DNA of 64,000 bases from Phymorhynchus buccinoides (GCA_017654935.2 CM065694.1:1547013-1611012), one strand, 5' to 3'. Shown: positions 1 to 11,426, counted from the stretch's first letter. Translations and numbers: made by a program. The notes: a model not told the origin generated them from the letters alone.

Positions 1-60
1 CGCACAGAATCTTAGACTGAAACAAAGTTATGACTACAACCCCAGTCATCCGGCACTCAC

Positions 61-310
61 CCGTCCTGATCTTGCTGGAGTACTCTGTCTCCTTGTAGCC
101 AGCCTGCGTGAAGGCTCGCAGCTTGACGTAGTAGTCCGTCGCTGCCTTCAGAGGCCCGTTGCAGTACGTCTCTTTCTCACACTCCGAAGCCGTCTGCTCC
201 CCTAGCGTGAACAGCACAGAGTCTTGCCCGCTGACGGCGCGTGTGGTTCGTGTCGAGGACTTTCCGCACAGCGAGTTGAGCAAGAAGAGGTCTGTGCAGT
301 TCCCTGTGGC
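61..310 (-). CDS. Exon 26: membrane-proximal domain, second part
   Basis: 250 bp, phase 0-1. It encodes ATGNCTDLFLLNSLCGKSS, LGEQTASECEKETYCNGPLK and YYVKLRAFTQAGYKETEYSS. The CNGPLK...RAFT block is the strongest family marker for R3 receptor phosphatases in the window. Four cysteines probably pair. Acceptor CCCCACAG|GCC, donor ACGG|GTGAGT. The transmembrane exon should follow below position 1. Confidence 0.87.
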
Positions 311-505
311 CTGTGGGGTACATTTTCAGCTTAGAGTACAGCCCTGACATGTTCTCTCAGTCCAAAATGGACCTCTGTAGTGTCATTTTCATCATGATCA
401 TCCTCATCTCCACCAAATCGACTCAGCAGCAGTGCAGTGTCTCCTCTGTTGGTTGCCTCCTGACCACCTTACATCGATTTGCTCCCCTTGGAAAACTGGT
501 TTTGA

Positions 506-680
506 ATCCTGTTGTTGTTGTTGTCATTCCCTGGCTTAAAGACTCCAGGGCAGCTGAAGCAATTGAACAATATGGTACAAATGTACCAGCTAGGGATGAG
601 AACATTACGTGTGTGGCCATTTTTGACTACCCCGCCAAGTGGCAGCCACACTCCGACTTCGGAGGAGTTTTGTATCCTGC
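506..680 (+). mobile_element. Family B retroposon, copy in intron 25
   Basis: Shares the (GTT)n start, AAGACTCCAGGG, AGCTAGGGATGAGAACATT and the CGACTTCGGAGGA end with 31284-31451. It splits an older repeat. Confidence 0.75.
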
Positions 681-1080
681 GACCTGACAAACGGTTGCGT
701 GGCTGTGAGTTGAGACTCAGAACGAGCGGTGTGGGAGCAACCCCGCTGCATGGATCAAAAGATGAGACAGCACAGCAACAACAACAACAACAACAATGTA
801 GACTTCTTCTTCTTCTTCGATCGCTCAGTTTCCTGTCAATAATGAGCGCAGATGCATCATGCTGCCGTTATGCGCCTAACTAAGAAATAGTTAGGCCCAG
901 CAAGTCCGACTTCGGCTACAGCAAATCTTTTTTTTTAGTGTTTCTTGAAAAAAGAAACAACAGGAGAATGGATCAGTAAGGCAGCAAGATAGTAGATTGA
1001 CAGCAAGCAAAGGGAAAAGAGAGCGACATATTAGAGGAAGCTACAAGCACAGAACTTCCAGAAGGTGGGGGAACTATTTT

Positions 1081-1311
1081 GATGGCTTGGAGAGTCAAAG
1101 ATAGTCCAAAGATAGTCCATTGACGTATTATTGGACTTATTACAAAAACTAATAACTTGTATCAAACAATGACTACAGAAATATAAAAAGGGGGTCATGC
1201 TTTTTATATTTCTGCAGTCTTTTTTTTTATACAAGTTATTAGTTTTCGTAATAAGTTCAATAATATGTCAGTGGACTATCTAAAGATAGTCCGCTTTGAC
1301 TCCAAGCCATC
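1081..1311. mobile_element. Palindromic MITE family C, copy 1
   Basis: The ends GATGGCTTGG and CCAAGCCATC are inverted repeats, followed inward by TCAAAG / CTTTGA and by repeated ATAGTCC motifs. Two related copies occur at 12459-12671 and 52290-52529. There is no coding capacity, so it is a non-autonomous DNA element. Confidence 0.7.
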
Positions 1312-1354
1312 GATTTATACCAAAGACCCCCCGGTATGGGAAATGAAGACTCAC

Positions 1355-1590
1355 CTGATACACTTTGATGTTTTTATCGACGCGAGCTTCCTTCCAGCCG
1401 GGCAGAACATTCTGGGAGGTGTCTGCCGAAGGGCTTGTGGCCACGACGACGCTGTAGCCCAAGATGGGGCCGTTGTCGTCTGAAAAGGCGTTGCTCAGCT
1501 CCACCCTCAAAGAAGTCTCCTTGATTGCCGCATCCTCCGGTGTGATGGGCTTGCTGTTCTCTGCAGTGAACCCTGACTTAAATTTAGGCT
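1355..1590 (-). CDS. Exon 25: membrane-proximal domain, first part
   Basis: 236 bp, phase 1-0. It encodes PKFKSGFTAENSKPITPED, LRVELSNAFSDDNGPILGY, SVVVATSPS and KNIKVYQ. The F-S-D-x-N-G-x-I and I-x-V-Y-Q patterns resemble the juxtamembrane ectodomain of PTPRB/PTPRJ (recalled, not searched). Acceptor TTTCAG|AG, donor TATCAG|GTGAGT. Confidence 0.85.
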
Positions 1591-2049
1591 CTGAAATGAT
1601 ACAAAAGATGTGTGTTGTTTTTGTTGGGGTTTTTTGTGTGTGTTTTTTAATCATTGTTGCGTCCTCCTCCTTTTCATCATCATCAACATCATCATCATCA
1701 TCATCATCATTAATATCATTATTATTATCTATTATCAATTTCATAACATTATTCTCCTTCAAGAACATAGTTACCTGTACTTTACAATACTAAGGTTTTA
1801 GTTCACATTAACAACTTTTCCACACACAAAAATGAATCTTCTTCAATTTCATGCAAAGTGAGTCTAGCTACAAATAGGTGCAGAAAATCCTATTCATTTG
1901 AAAAGACTTAATGTCGTCATGCGACAAAAATTGCACATGGGGTACTCAATTCTGATAACCTGCTAGAGGATCTGGCTGTAACAAGATTCATAATAATATC
2001 AGAACTTTCAAGTACACAAGAGTCTTCACAAATGAAATTGAATTTTTAA

Positions 2050-2052
2050 ATG

Positions 2053-2092
<40 letters not shown>

Positions 2093-2283
2093 GTGTGTGT
2101 GCGTGTGTGTGCGTGCGTGTACGTGTCTGTGTGTGTGTGTGTGCATGTGTGTGTGCTTGTGTGTGCATGTGTGTGTGCGCGAGTGTGCATGTGCATGTGT
2201 GTGCGTGTGTGTGCATGTGCGTGTGTGTGTGTGTGCATGTGTGTGTGATCATGTATTTTGCTGCATTTGTGTGTGTGCGTGTG

Positions 2284-2319
<36 letters not shown>

Positions 2320-2415
2320 CATGTATTCCGATGCATTTGTGTGTGTGCGTGTGCATGTGTGTGTGTGTGTGTGTGAGCATGTATTTCGATGCATTTGTGT
2401 GTGTGTACCACCAAC
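2050..2415. repeat. (GT)n microsatellite block
   Basis: GT repeat with GC and AT interruptions on the plus strand. Two near-identical AGCATGTATT-CGATGCATTTGTG segments show that a compound unit has been duplicated. Long Cys-Val or His-Thr open frames here come from the repeat. Confidence 0.95.
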
Positions 2416-2557
2416 CGTGAGTTGATGCAAGCTTGATTGCCAGCATGCCTTCCTACACTACTAACATTGTCAAGTGCGTGAATGTGTGTGTCGTGAGAAA
2501 GGTTTGAAACTTTACAGGCACAATGCACGCATTCGCGCATAATAATGCAACACATAC

Positions 2558-2621
2558 TGTCAGTTAATAAGACCAGTGTTTTCTCCACAACTAGGCCCGG
2601 GGCTACAGTCACAGCTTGAAC
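2558..2621 (-). CDS. Exon 24: FN3-15, G strand
   Basis: A 64-bp micro-exon, phase 0-1, encoding VQAVTVAPGLVVEKTLVLLT then Asp. It completes FN3-15 (YTYVFQ-VQAVTVAPG) and is the only segment I found in the 6.8-kb gap with the needed phases and fold. The acceptor is a (TG)n microsatellite ending in TGTGCAG; the donor is GACA|GTATGT. Confidence 0.78.
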
Positions 2622-2624
2622 CTG

Positions 2625-2680
<56 letters not shown>
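2622..2680 (-). repeat. (TG)n tract forming the exon 24 acceptor
   Basis: A CA repeat on the plus strand reads (TG)n into TGTGCAG at the start of exon 24 on the minus strand. It replaces the usual pyrimidine tract. Confidence 0.85.
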
Positions 2681-2682
<2 letters not shown>

Positions 2683-2757
2683 ATCAGCAAGCATCAACAA
2701 AATGGTTTAACTCACTGAGGACGAATGAGCTGGATCGGCCTCATGGCCTGCACAATC

Positions 2758-3158
2758 GTTAACTCATTCAAGTCATTTTGGCCATATATATGTCCAGAAT
2801 TAATAGGTAGCTGTCAATTTGATGCATTTGCTTCAAGGGAAGTAAATCTATATGCACACCATACCTTGGTCACTTCTAAACTCACTTCATTCCCTTAGAC
2901 CACAATTTTGCCCCTGACTTTGCTTTAGTAGTGGTTTGTGGTGGGGGAACCAATCGGTGTAGAGAGTTTTTCTATATAAAGTCTATATATAAAAAAAGTC
3001 TGATCTAGCACTGCCCTATGTCAAAACCTGAAGTAATACACCTGTAATCTTCTTTCATTTCTCCTTTTGTTTATGTCTGTTTTGTTTGTGTGCATGGCTG
3101 GAGTGATTTGTGAGGTTTTTTTAATAATTCAAAATTGTTGCGATGCAAATGAGTTAAG
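2758..3158. repeat. Dispersed 400-bp repeat family D, copy 1
   Basis: About 400 bp shared with 10048-10451 at roughly 90 percent by eye. Shared blocks include ATAGCTGTCAATTTGATGC-type and CCTTAGACCACAATTTTGCC segments. Both copies begin near AACTCATTCAAG and end near GCGATGC-AATGAGTTA. No coding frame; class unknown. Confidence 0.8.
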
Positions 3159-6100
3159 CATAAATGAGCCTAATCAGGCCCAGGAGAGCTTTGAAGAGGT
3201 CTTGATTTGTGGGCTGTAACCACCTTTCCAGAATGACATTGCAATCTATTTTTAGTTTGCTCGGAGTCTGATCCTTTTGCACACGTACGTACACACATAT
3301 GTGGAAGTTCCGTATGGAAACGCCACAAATAAGCGTGGCATAATAATCAGTGTGTTGATTGTGGCTACGTACTGCGAAGAAGAAAAAGAAAGAAAGGACA
3401 AATGTCCATGCGGAAACACGCCCGCTTATTTTTTCCTTCTTTCTTTGACTTATTTACGTCGTTTCCGTCAATACAAGACAAATAACGAAGGTAATAGGAA
3501 TTGTTCGGAAATAATTAAGGGGAGTAATTTCATGGTGTTTAGGAGTGATCTTGCCTAATTCAATCGATCAAACAGGGGAAGTCACTCTACCATCAGCTGT
3601 CGTAGCCTATCGACTCGTGTGTTTGAGCAGACATACAGCACTTAGAACACTGTGCGTCATTCTAAAAATTTATGTCATTTATATTTTTACATGACATTTT
3701 GCAAGTTTTATCAGTTTGTGGCCACTGGCCACCCCTAATTTTTCTATTAAAAAATTTGGTAAGTCGCTGACTTGCATCCTGCAGTTTCAAGCTTCAACGC
3801 CACTGTTGCATTGTTGCTATGGTATTTGACAGAGTAATGGAGGTAAACAACTCTAATTTTCACGAAGTGCTCTCCCCTAGTATTTTCTGAAAATCGTCTA
3901 TTGGATCTGATATTTTATGATCGAAGAGTGCGTGATGCTGCTTATCTTTTCTGATAATATCAGCCCCGAACTCTTTATAACTTCATTTTCACAATTCCTT
4001 TTTTCAAACCCAATCAAAACATGGTGACAGCCCTGACAGGGCCTTAGTTGTCGACGGGGCTATAATTTACATCTTAATTAATAAATTGAACTTCCTAAGG
4101 AAGGTGAAATTTAATTGTAATTATTATGAGGTTAGTGATGTTAGTGGAGGACAGTTTGAGTATCTGGTGAGCTTGCTGCTAGCCTTTCCCGCCACAGGAT
4201 TTAGCAAGATGCAAGTTCTCTAGACTGAAAAACTAAAATTTACAGGGAGGGAACTGCTACATATGAAATTGTAGAAGGGAGGGAACTGTCCTCCCACTAA
4301 CATCACTAACCTCATAATAATTACAATTAAATTTCACCTTCCTTAGGAAGGCTCATTCAATTTATTAATTATTATTCGGTTAGCAATGTATTTAGTGGTA
4401 AGGACAGTTTGAGATATTAGAGCTATGTCTAGAGAACTTGCAGTACATAAGTTGCGAACGGATTTGAAACAATCGATCGCAACAAATGGAAACTTATTGG
4501 GCAGACTTTTGTCTTACCCCATGAGAGGAATATACCTCTCCATTCGGCCCCCAGCACTTGTCTGCATGAGGGTCACCCAGACTGTTTGTGCATCATTCAA
4601 AATCACCATCATATTCACACAAAATACATTATCACACCTGGATTATTATCACACCCGGGTAATCCCCCCCAAAGTTGAATGAAATTCCACAATGTTAATG
4701 TATGTTATTTCTTCACAAAATTATCCAGGATTGTTTGACTGAAGGCTGCTTGTGATTGTTCAGCTTTTTTTTAATAAAACTTCACAAAATTCCACTCACT
4801 GCTCCACTAAGGCTAAGTACTTTTCACAATCAATGATAACGAAATGCCTCTTTTCCCAATGCTGAAGTATATGTACTCCTGGTGCTGTGGGTCGAGTGTT
4901 TGAGAACTTGCAATATAAAATTTCTGAGTATTTTAAGAACTATTTGCTTCTTTTTCTCCCAAAGATAGGTACGATGATAAGGCATAATTCATCAGCCCAC
5001 ACTTTAATCCTCAATTCTTGAAAAATGATGAAAATAATAGTAATAATAAGGGGCTTCAGTCATGCACTTCATTTAATACCTACTGAATTTGCGTTTTTAT
5101 GCAATTGATTGAATTTTTACTGACTACTTATCATATACAATTGTTGTTTGTCATAATTTCTAGTACTATACAAATTAAAAAATTGAACCTATACCACCAG
5201 TGGAGCTACCAACAAAGCCCAAATTAAATTGTTATTGGAGCTTTTGTTGCTTCCCATTGAGACCTAAAGGTCCTTGCCATCAATTCTTGCTCTGCCTAGA
5301 TTCTTGCATAGCCTTTGGTATTAAGCTTCAAGTTAGCTTTCACATCTATATATAAATATGTATGCTCGCTTGAGTAATTAAAGCCTTAAATTGGTTTCTT
5401 GGAAAGCATGATCACCCTGAAGTCTCTGAGAGAATGAAGCATCAGCAACAACAAAGAACATTCAGTTACTGCCTGCCTACATGTCCTTAGTTGAAAACAA
5501 TCACACCTGTATGAAAATACTATGACTTATCATGGAGACAAAACCGACAGCTTATGATCCTCATGGGCAGTTTGCCTACAGAATATCATGGGCAATTTGG
5601 GAAGAAAGGGTCTAACGGACATGGCAGTAGATTAGGTGCTAGCTGCATGGAGATCATCACCTCCGGAGACAGCCTACAATTATTGCATAATGAAGTAGAG
5701 CCGTACAATAATTTACATAAAATGTCACCTGCATCATTGAATGTAAGCATACATTCAACTTTGGTGCATACAAGAGGTCCGGAATACAGTGCAATTATTG
5801 ATGCAAGGTGAGCCTTAGGGCCCGTCTGACCCCAGACTATTACAAAGGACCTTCAATTAGCCTGCAAACACCAGACGCATTAGTGTTGAACATAGAACTT
5901 GAAGGGGTTTTGTCGTAAGAGGCTAACCTTGCCTTAATACAACATGTGGAGCAGATATGTTGTTGTTTCAATTAATAAAGGACATGCTCGTGTACATTGA
6001 ACATTAATGATGAAAGACTACACCTTGATACCATGCCCAATTACACACAGAAACAGCCTAAAATCATGAGATATAAAAAACATATGAGAGCTAAATGAGG

Positions 6101-7074
6101 GTACTACTTGTCAACATAAACTGTCATTACATGAAATGAAGGACAGCAGTAAAGCATACTCTCTCTGGGTAGAAGCATCAAAGATAAGCGCAGCTAAACC
6201 TCATCAATAGATAGCCATTAGTCCTGAGTCAACACACTCAACGCAACAATAACAGGCACAGTAGTATGCACATACAATGCCACAGTGTGGCGATTTCAGC
6301 TGTGTAATGCCCCTGGAAGGGCCTATAGAGATAAGATAACAAGGCCTGTGCTAGGCCTAGCGACAGCGATAGGCCTAGCCCTCTTCGCAAGGAGAGGAAA
6401 TATTGCCCTTAGGGGGGGGGAGAAGGTTGCGAGGCCTCCAGCACGCGAGGAAAACTAATTTTCATAGCTATTTTACTAGTGTAGCCCGCCTGTCTTCTTG
6501 CGTTACTCAGGACTGCGTAAATTAGTCTTCCAACAAATCCATATTTTAAGACGAACAACAATAAGACAGGGGTCTACAAAATTAGTGTAGCCAACTTGAC
6601 TTGGGCAAGCAATGAGCATCGTGTATCAGACTCAAAACAAGTTATGGTAGGTTAAATAACACTCTGCGGGACCAACAAAATAGGCCTACAGAACCCTGGA
6701 CAGAGCCCCACCAACTTCCAGAAGATGGAAAATTCTCGCAGCGAGTGTGTAACGGTTCTAGGCGTGCGCTCTCAGATACCCTTCATGACACTTTCCGCCT
6801 CGGTACTTTGTAGGCCTAGTTCCAACTGCCAACCACACACTCTAGTCTCGGCTATCACAAGTGACTCAGTGGAATGTGTTGTAGACCAAGGTCAACCGGT
6901 CTGGTCCTTAACCGGGAGTGCCGGCCTTAACATGCCTGACTTGCTCTTGTCCATTCAAACCCAACATACATATATACATTCAGGATACATTTTACTTTTT
7001 ACAGAGTTGTTTGGTAATATGGCGACTATGAACAGACTGTCACCTGTCACACTCTGTCTGACATCTGTGTCGCG
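3159..7074. other. Intron 24, upstream-side low-information stretch
   Basis: No exon or RNA gene is recognised. Apart from a fold-back element at 4070-4370 it is AT-rich unique-looking sequence. The longest open frames (93, 85 and 132 codons at 3277, 4425 and 6725, plus strand) show no family features. Confidence 0.6.
4070..4370. mobile_element. Fold-back (inverted-repeat) element
   Basis: Arms of about 85-95 bp at 4074-4160 and 4272-4368 are near-perfect inverted repeats. The left arm reads TTCCTAAGGAAGGTGAAATT and the right reads AATTTCACCTTCCTTAGGAA. A spacer of about 110 bp separates them. No coding capacity. Confidence 0.8.
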
Positions 7075-7322
7075 GTTAACCCTTTCACCGCCAATGTCGC
7101 ATTTTTGCACCACAGTGGTTTAACACCCATGTCACTAAAAAGCATCAAATCAGGGCCTGTTATTTGAAGACCCTATTTTTGTAATTTTGGGAGGTAGGGA
7201 TATGCCTAATGCTATACATGTCACAGAGCAATTTGCAATATTGCAGATCTTTTTTCGTCTCTATCCAGGTAGGTTGAATGGTATTTTGGGGATGAAAAAT
7301 GGCTGGCAGCGAAAGGGTTAAT
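7075..7322 (+). mobile_element. piggyBac-type MITE, copy 1
   Basis: It runs from TTAACCCTTTCACCGCCA to the inverted end TGGCAGCGAAAGGGTTAA. TTAA at both outer edges with CCCTTT termini is the piggyBac target-site pattern. Length is about 240 bp, non-coding. Other copies: 56122-56368, 61648-61895, 62787-63216. Confidence 0.75.
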
Positions 7323-7627
7323 ACCGGTAAAAACACCCGGCAGGAAAATAACCTCTGTTACAGTAATAAAAGGCAGCAGGCTTATAATCTCTGTTCCGGT
7401 AATAAAATCCGATAGGATAATCACCTGATTGGTAATAAAATCTGGGAGAATAATTATACTTATCTGTATTCCAGAAATACAATCCAACAGACAACAGGAT
7501 TAAAGTGTCTTTGTTCTTGGCAATGTCGGCCATCCAGACTGATCACTTTAAATGTCGCAGATGTCCATAGCAACTAAGCTCAAATATGGAGAGTTGGAAT
7601 TTGTTTTATTAGAAGCAAACATAAAAA

Positions 7628-8062
7628 ACATTCGGTAAAGGTAAAGATGTGCCACCCCCCCTACATTTCTCGGTTAATTGTATTTTTCCGTGATTGCCTT
7701 TCTTACCATACATAAAGCTGTATTTTAGGAACATTTTTAGCTAATAACCTTTTTGGAATACTAACCCTATAACCCTAACCCTATCCCTAACCCTATCCCT
7801 AACCCTAACCCTACCCCCCACCCTATAAGACGGAAAAACGCAACGAACCACAACTGTGACAAATCGCGGTGTACTGCAGTACATAGTGGGGGGTAGGGTT
7901 AGGTTTAGGGCTAGGGTTAGGGTTAGGGTTAGTATTCCAAAAAGGTAATTAGCTCAAAATGTTCCTAAAATACAGCTGTATGTATGGTAAGAAAGGCAAA
8001 CACGGAAAAATACAATTAACCGAGAAATGCAGGGGGGGTGGCACATCTTGACCTTTACCAAA
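7628..8062. mobile_element. Fold-back element with telomere-like inner arms
   Basis: Arms of about 180 bp are inverted repeats: AAAGATGTGCCACCCCCCCT on the left mirrors AGGGGGGGTGGCACATCTTG-type sequence on the right. The inner ends are (CCCTAA)n at 7760-7815 and (TTAGGG)n at 7895-7932, with about 80 bp of unique centre. No coding capacity. Confidence 0.85.
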
Positions 8063-8339
8063 ACATTCTTTCTAATTTTTTATTAGGTTCAGGAACCTCC
8101 CTTTCATTGCGCATCAGGGCTTTGCAGTGCCAATTTTTAATTAATGTAGCCCAAACAAAACGGGAAAGGCCTAGTGAGTCAGTGCTCAGAAAGCTGACCT
8201 TGACATGCGCTCGAACCAATCAGTTGCGTCAAGTAGGCCTAAGCCTAGTAAGGAGCCAAAAACAAACCCAAAAAACAGATAGATAAAAAAGGGGGAAATG
8301 CTTGCAGCACAAATCTCTGGAAAAAGATAACAGTCTTAC

Positions 8340-8391
8340 CTGTTTCGATGCTTGGGAAACGCAAAACAACACACACTAGCACACAAACCAT
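8340..8391 (-). CDS. Possible alternative first exon (signal-peptide-like)
   Basis: ATG at 8389-8391 in a G-3/G+4 context opens MVCVLVCVVLRFPSIETG and runs into a strong donor CAG|GTAAGA in phase 1, which fits the phase 1 acceptor of exon 25. A product made this way would have a signal-like leader joined directly to the membrane-proximal domain. No promoter evidence is seen and chance is a real alternative. Confidence 0.2.
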
Positions 8392-8689
8392 AGCAAAAGT
8401 TCCACAAAGGAAGCCTTTGGACACATTTGATGGTATGTTTGGTTGCGTCACCAGATCTATTTGCCGCCCTAATGCATGATACTAACACTCTATCAATTGA
8501 GGCCTAGCACAAAACTGCTCAGGATAGGCTTATAACATGACTTTGAAGCAGACAAATATCACTCAAAGTTGTATAACACCATTCCAGAGCAGTGGGCCCT
8601 AAAGATGATACTAACACACAAACCATAGGCACAAACATCATCGTCAAAGGAATGTTTTAAACACATTCCGAGCCATTTGCCGCCAAGGG

Positions 8690-9372
8690 TCAGGTACAAA
8701 TCAATTTGCGGAACACGGGATTGCAAAGACAATACTAAGGCCACACAAAACAACAGTGCGGAACACGGGATTGGAACAAAGGACAACCGTGCTAAGGCCC
8801 CACAATTCAACAGTGGGAACACGGGATTGAAACAAAGACAACCGTGCTAAGGCCATGATAATCAACACACAAACATGGGATTGAAACAAAGACAACCGTG
8901 CTAAGGCCCCGACAAACACATTTGATGGAACACGGGATTGAAACAAAGACTAGATGCTATTTGCCCCGACAAATCAACAGTGCGGAACACGGGATACTAA
9001 CAAGACAACCGTGCTAAGGCCTAGACAAACAACAGTGCTCAACATAGGATTGAAACAAAGACAACCATGCTAAGCCCAGACAAAACAACAGTGCGGAACA
9101 CGGGATTGAAACAAAGACAACCGTGCTAAGGCCCCGACAAATCAACAGGAACAGTGGGATTGAAACAAAGACAACCATGCTAAGGCCCCCACAAATCAAC
9201 AGTGCGGAACACGGGATTGAAACAAAGACAACCGTGCTAATGCCCCGACAAAACAACAATGCGAGAACATGGGATTGAAACAAAGACAACCATGCCAAGG
9301 GCCAGGTACAAATCAACAGTGCGGAACACGGGATTGGAACAAAGACAACCGTGCTAAGACCCCGACAAATCA
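8690..9372. repeat. Tandem array, about 60-bp unit, downstream of exon 23
   Basis: Roughly 11-12 variable copies built on GGAACACGGGATTGAAACAA and GACAACCGTGCTAAGGCCC. It starts about 25 bp past the exon 23 donor but the unit contains no recognisable piece of that exon. Copies differ by indels, suggesting age. Confidence 0.85.
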
Positions 9373-9395
9373 CCTATCTAAACAAACCATCCTAC

Positions 9396-9482
9396 CTGAA
9401 AGACGTAAGTGTAGCCAGCTCTGAGAGTGGTCAGCTTCAGGCTGGTGGTACTGGGCTCAATGCCAGGCTGCTCTCCAGAATC
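9396..9482 (-). CDS. Exon 23: FN3-15, middle
   Basis: 87 bp, phase 0-0, 29 codons: DSGEQPGIEPSTTSLKL, TTLRAGYTYVFQ, which is the E-F part of an FN3. The other two frames contain stops. Acceptor GATGTGCAG|GAT, donor TTTCAG|GTAGGA. FN3-15 is the only domain split over three exons. Confidence 0.85.
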
Positions 9483-9496
9483 CTGCACATCAGACA

Positions 9497-9498
9497 AA

Positions 9499-9555
<57 letters not shown>
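9497..9555. repeat. (AAT)n microsatellite with GCGCTTTAC repeat
   Basis: About 19 AAT units are followed by two GCGCTTTAC motifs at 9568-9605 and then (CA)n at 9686-9780. This looks like a microsatellite-bearing dispersed element. A similar (AAT)n, without the motif, is at 21957-22012. Confidence 0.75.
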
Positions 9556-9556
<1 letters not shown>

Positions 9557-10047
9557 GTACATTATATAGCGCTTTACCTCAAAGGAGCCCAAAGCGCTTT
9601 ACAATTTACTATGTATCAACAAGTAGACAACAAAAATGGTGTTTACGAATGACAGAAACCAGCAACAACGAATGTACAAAGCAAAACACACACACACACG
9701 CACACATGCACGCAGACACACACACACACACACACACATATGCGCACGCAGACACACACACACACATACAGACACAAACAATTAACAAACAACATCATCA
9801 TTTCTGCAACATTCAATCGGTTCAGAGGAAAAGGGTTAACGTTGATGTCACTTCACTACTGACCAAAACTCTAGGCTGATGTCTACCAATTAAAAAAAAA
9901 ATTTTTAAAGCAAGTAAAGGGTCAATAGCAGCATTATTTTTTATGCGCATATGTGCTCAGTTCTCTGGTGCTTAAAATTACCATCTGGTGCCCTCGGTTC
10001 CAGACCAGTGAATCGATAAACATAGCAAACTTTTAAGTGACACATTT

Positions 10048-10451
10048 TTTAACTTATTCAAGTCGTTCCAGCCATATATGTGCGGAATTAATAGATAGCT
10101 GTCAATTTGATGCATTTGCTTCAAGGGAAGTAAATCTGTGTGCACACCATACCTTGGTCAATTCTAAATTTGCTTCGCTCCCTTAGACCACAATTTTGCC
10201 TCTGATATTGCTTTTGTAGTGGTTTGTTGTGGGGGAAACCAATCGGTGTGGAGAGTTTTTCTATATAAAGTTTATACATGTATATAAAAAAAAGTCTGAT
10301 CTACTACTTCCCTATGTCTGAACCTGAAGTAAAAACCTGTAATCTTCCTTCATTTCTCCTTTTGTTTATGTACGTTTTGTTTGTGTGTATGGCTGGAGTT
10401 ATTTGTGAGTTTTTTTAATAATTCAAAATTGTTGCGATGCGAATGAGTTAA
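10048..10451. repeat. Dispersed 400-bp repeat family D, copy 2
   Basis: Second copy of the family at 2758-3158, same orientation, with small indels. It is followed by a short telomere-like CCCCTAA run (10474-10504). Confidence 0.8.
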
Positions 10452-10561
10452 AAAAATAAATAATTATAGATACCCCCTAAACCCCTAACCCCCTAAACCC
10501 CTAAAAATCTAGACACATTTTTTTCTCGCACTGATTCTGACCCCCCAGGTTTTTAAGATAG

Positions 10562-11300
10562 AACACTGCAAAGTTTTCTTTCACTGCTGCACAGCCCAGT
10601 TTACCTGTCCTCCTGACGGGCTGTGAGTGCCCGTGTAGTTCAGCTGGTACGAGCGGAGCACTCCGTTCAGACGCGCGGGGGGTTAACACTGGATAGTCTT
10701 ACTTATCACTGCTGCACAGCCCAGTTTACCTGTCCTCCTGACAGGCTGTGAGTGCCCGTGTAGTGCAGCTGGTACGAGCGGAGCACTCCGTTCAGACGCG
10801 CGGGGGGTTAACACTGGATAGTCTTACTTATCACTGCTGCACAGCCCAGTTTACCTGTCCTCCTGGGCTGTGAGTGCCCGTGTAGTGCAGCTGGTACGAG
10901 CGGAGCACTCCGTTCAGACGCGCGGGGGGTTAACACTGGATAGTCTTACTTATCACTGCTGCACAGCCCAGTTTACCTGTCCTCCTGACGGGCTGTGAGT
11001 GCCCGTGTAGTGCAGCTGGTACGAGCGGAGCGCTCCATTCAGACGCGCGGGGGGTTAACACTGGATAGTCTTACTTATCACTGCTGCACAGCCCAGTTTA
11101 CCTGTCCTCCTGACGGGCTGTGAGTGCCCGTGTAGTGCAGCTGGTACGAGCGGAGCACTCCATTCAGACGCGCGGGGGGTTAACACTGGATAGTCTTACT
11201 TATCACTGCTGCACAGCCCAGTTTACCTGTCCTCCTGACGGGGTGTGAGTGCCCGTGTAGTGCAGCTGGTACGAGCGGAGCACTCCATTCAGACGCGCGG
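10562..11300 (-). repeat. Exon-22-tail tandem array with splice donors
   Basis: Six copies with a period of about 125 bp of the last about 75 bp of exon 22, its donor (GACAG|GTAAAC) and about 45 bp of intron. The uppermost copy is the real exon end; there the sequence continues GGGGGGTTGCCAGG, whereas the others read GGGGGGTTAACACTGG. One copy lacks four bases near the donor. Confidence 0.92.
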
Positions 11301-11372
11301 GGGGTTGCCAGGTCAGTTCCACCGTGTGCAGTCCGTCGTTCTCTACTCTCAGGTGGGTCACCCCCTCCGGGG
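11227..11372 (-). CDS. Exon 22: FN3-15, first part
   Basis: 146 bp, phase 1-0: PEGVTHLRVENDGLHTVELT, WQPPARLNGVLRSYQLHYTG and THTPSGGQ. Acceptor CACCCAG|CC, donor GACAG|GTAAAC. Its last about 75 bp with donor is repeated five more times downstream with a period of about 125 bp. Confidence 0.9.
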
Positions 11373-11426
11373 CTGGGTGACATAGCGGCAAATCAGAAGG
11401 TCAGGTCAGGTCAGAGAATGAGGACA

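Larger units (their letters stand above)
311..1354. repeat. Intron 25 filled by dispersed repeats
   Basis: Positions 418-505 and 690-765 are two halves of an element also present near 41320-41500. They are split by a family B retroposon (506-680). Positions 804-1080 are a reversed copy of the (AAG)n-tailed SINE family A, and 1081-1311 is a palindromic MITE. No coding signal is seen outside exon 25. Confidence 0.7.

Noticed and set aside
2046..2690. His-Thr or Cys-Val proteins
   Set aside because: CA/GT microsatellite frames. Only the 2558-2621 part is a real exon, in a spliced context.
7760..7932. Chromosome end
   Set aside because: The TTAGGG-type words are short, inverted and inside a fold-back element, with gene sequence on both sides.
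8340..8451. Segment ending VVLRFPSIETG as the missing G strand of FN3-15
   Set aside because: All nearby acceptors are phase 1, while exon 23 ends in phase 0. The micro-exon at 2558-2621 fits phase and sequence far better.
9014..9373. 119-codon minus-strand frame with hydrophobic repeats as a membrane protein
   Set aside because: It is the translation of a degenerate 60-bp tandem array in intron 23, with no conserved frame between copies.
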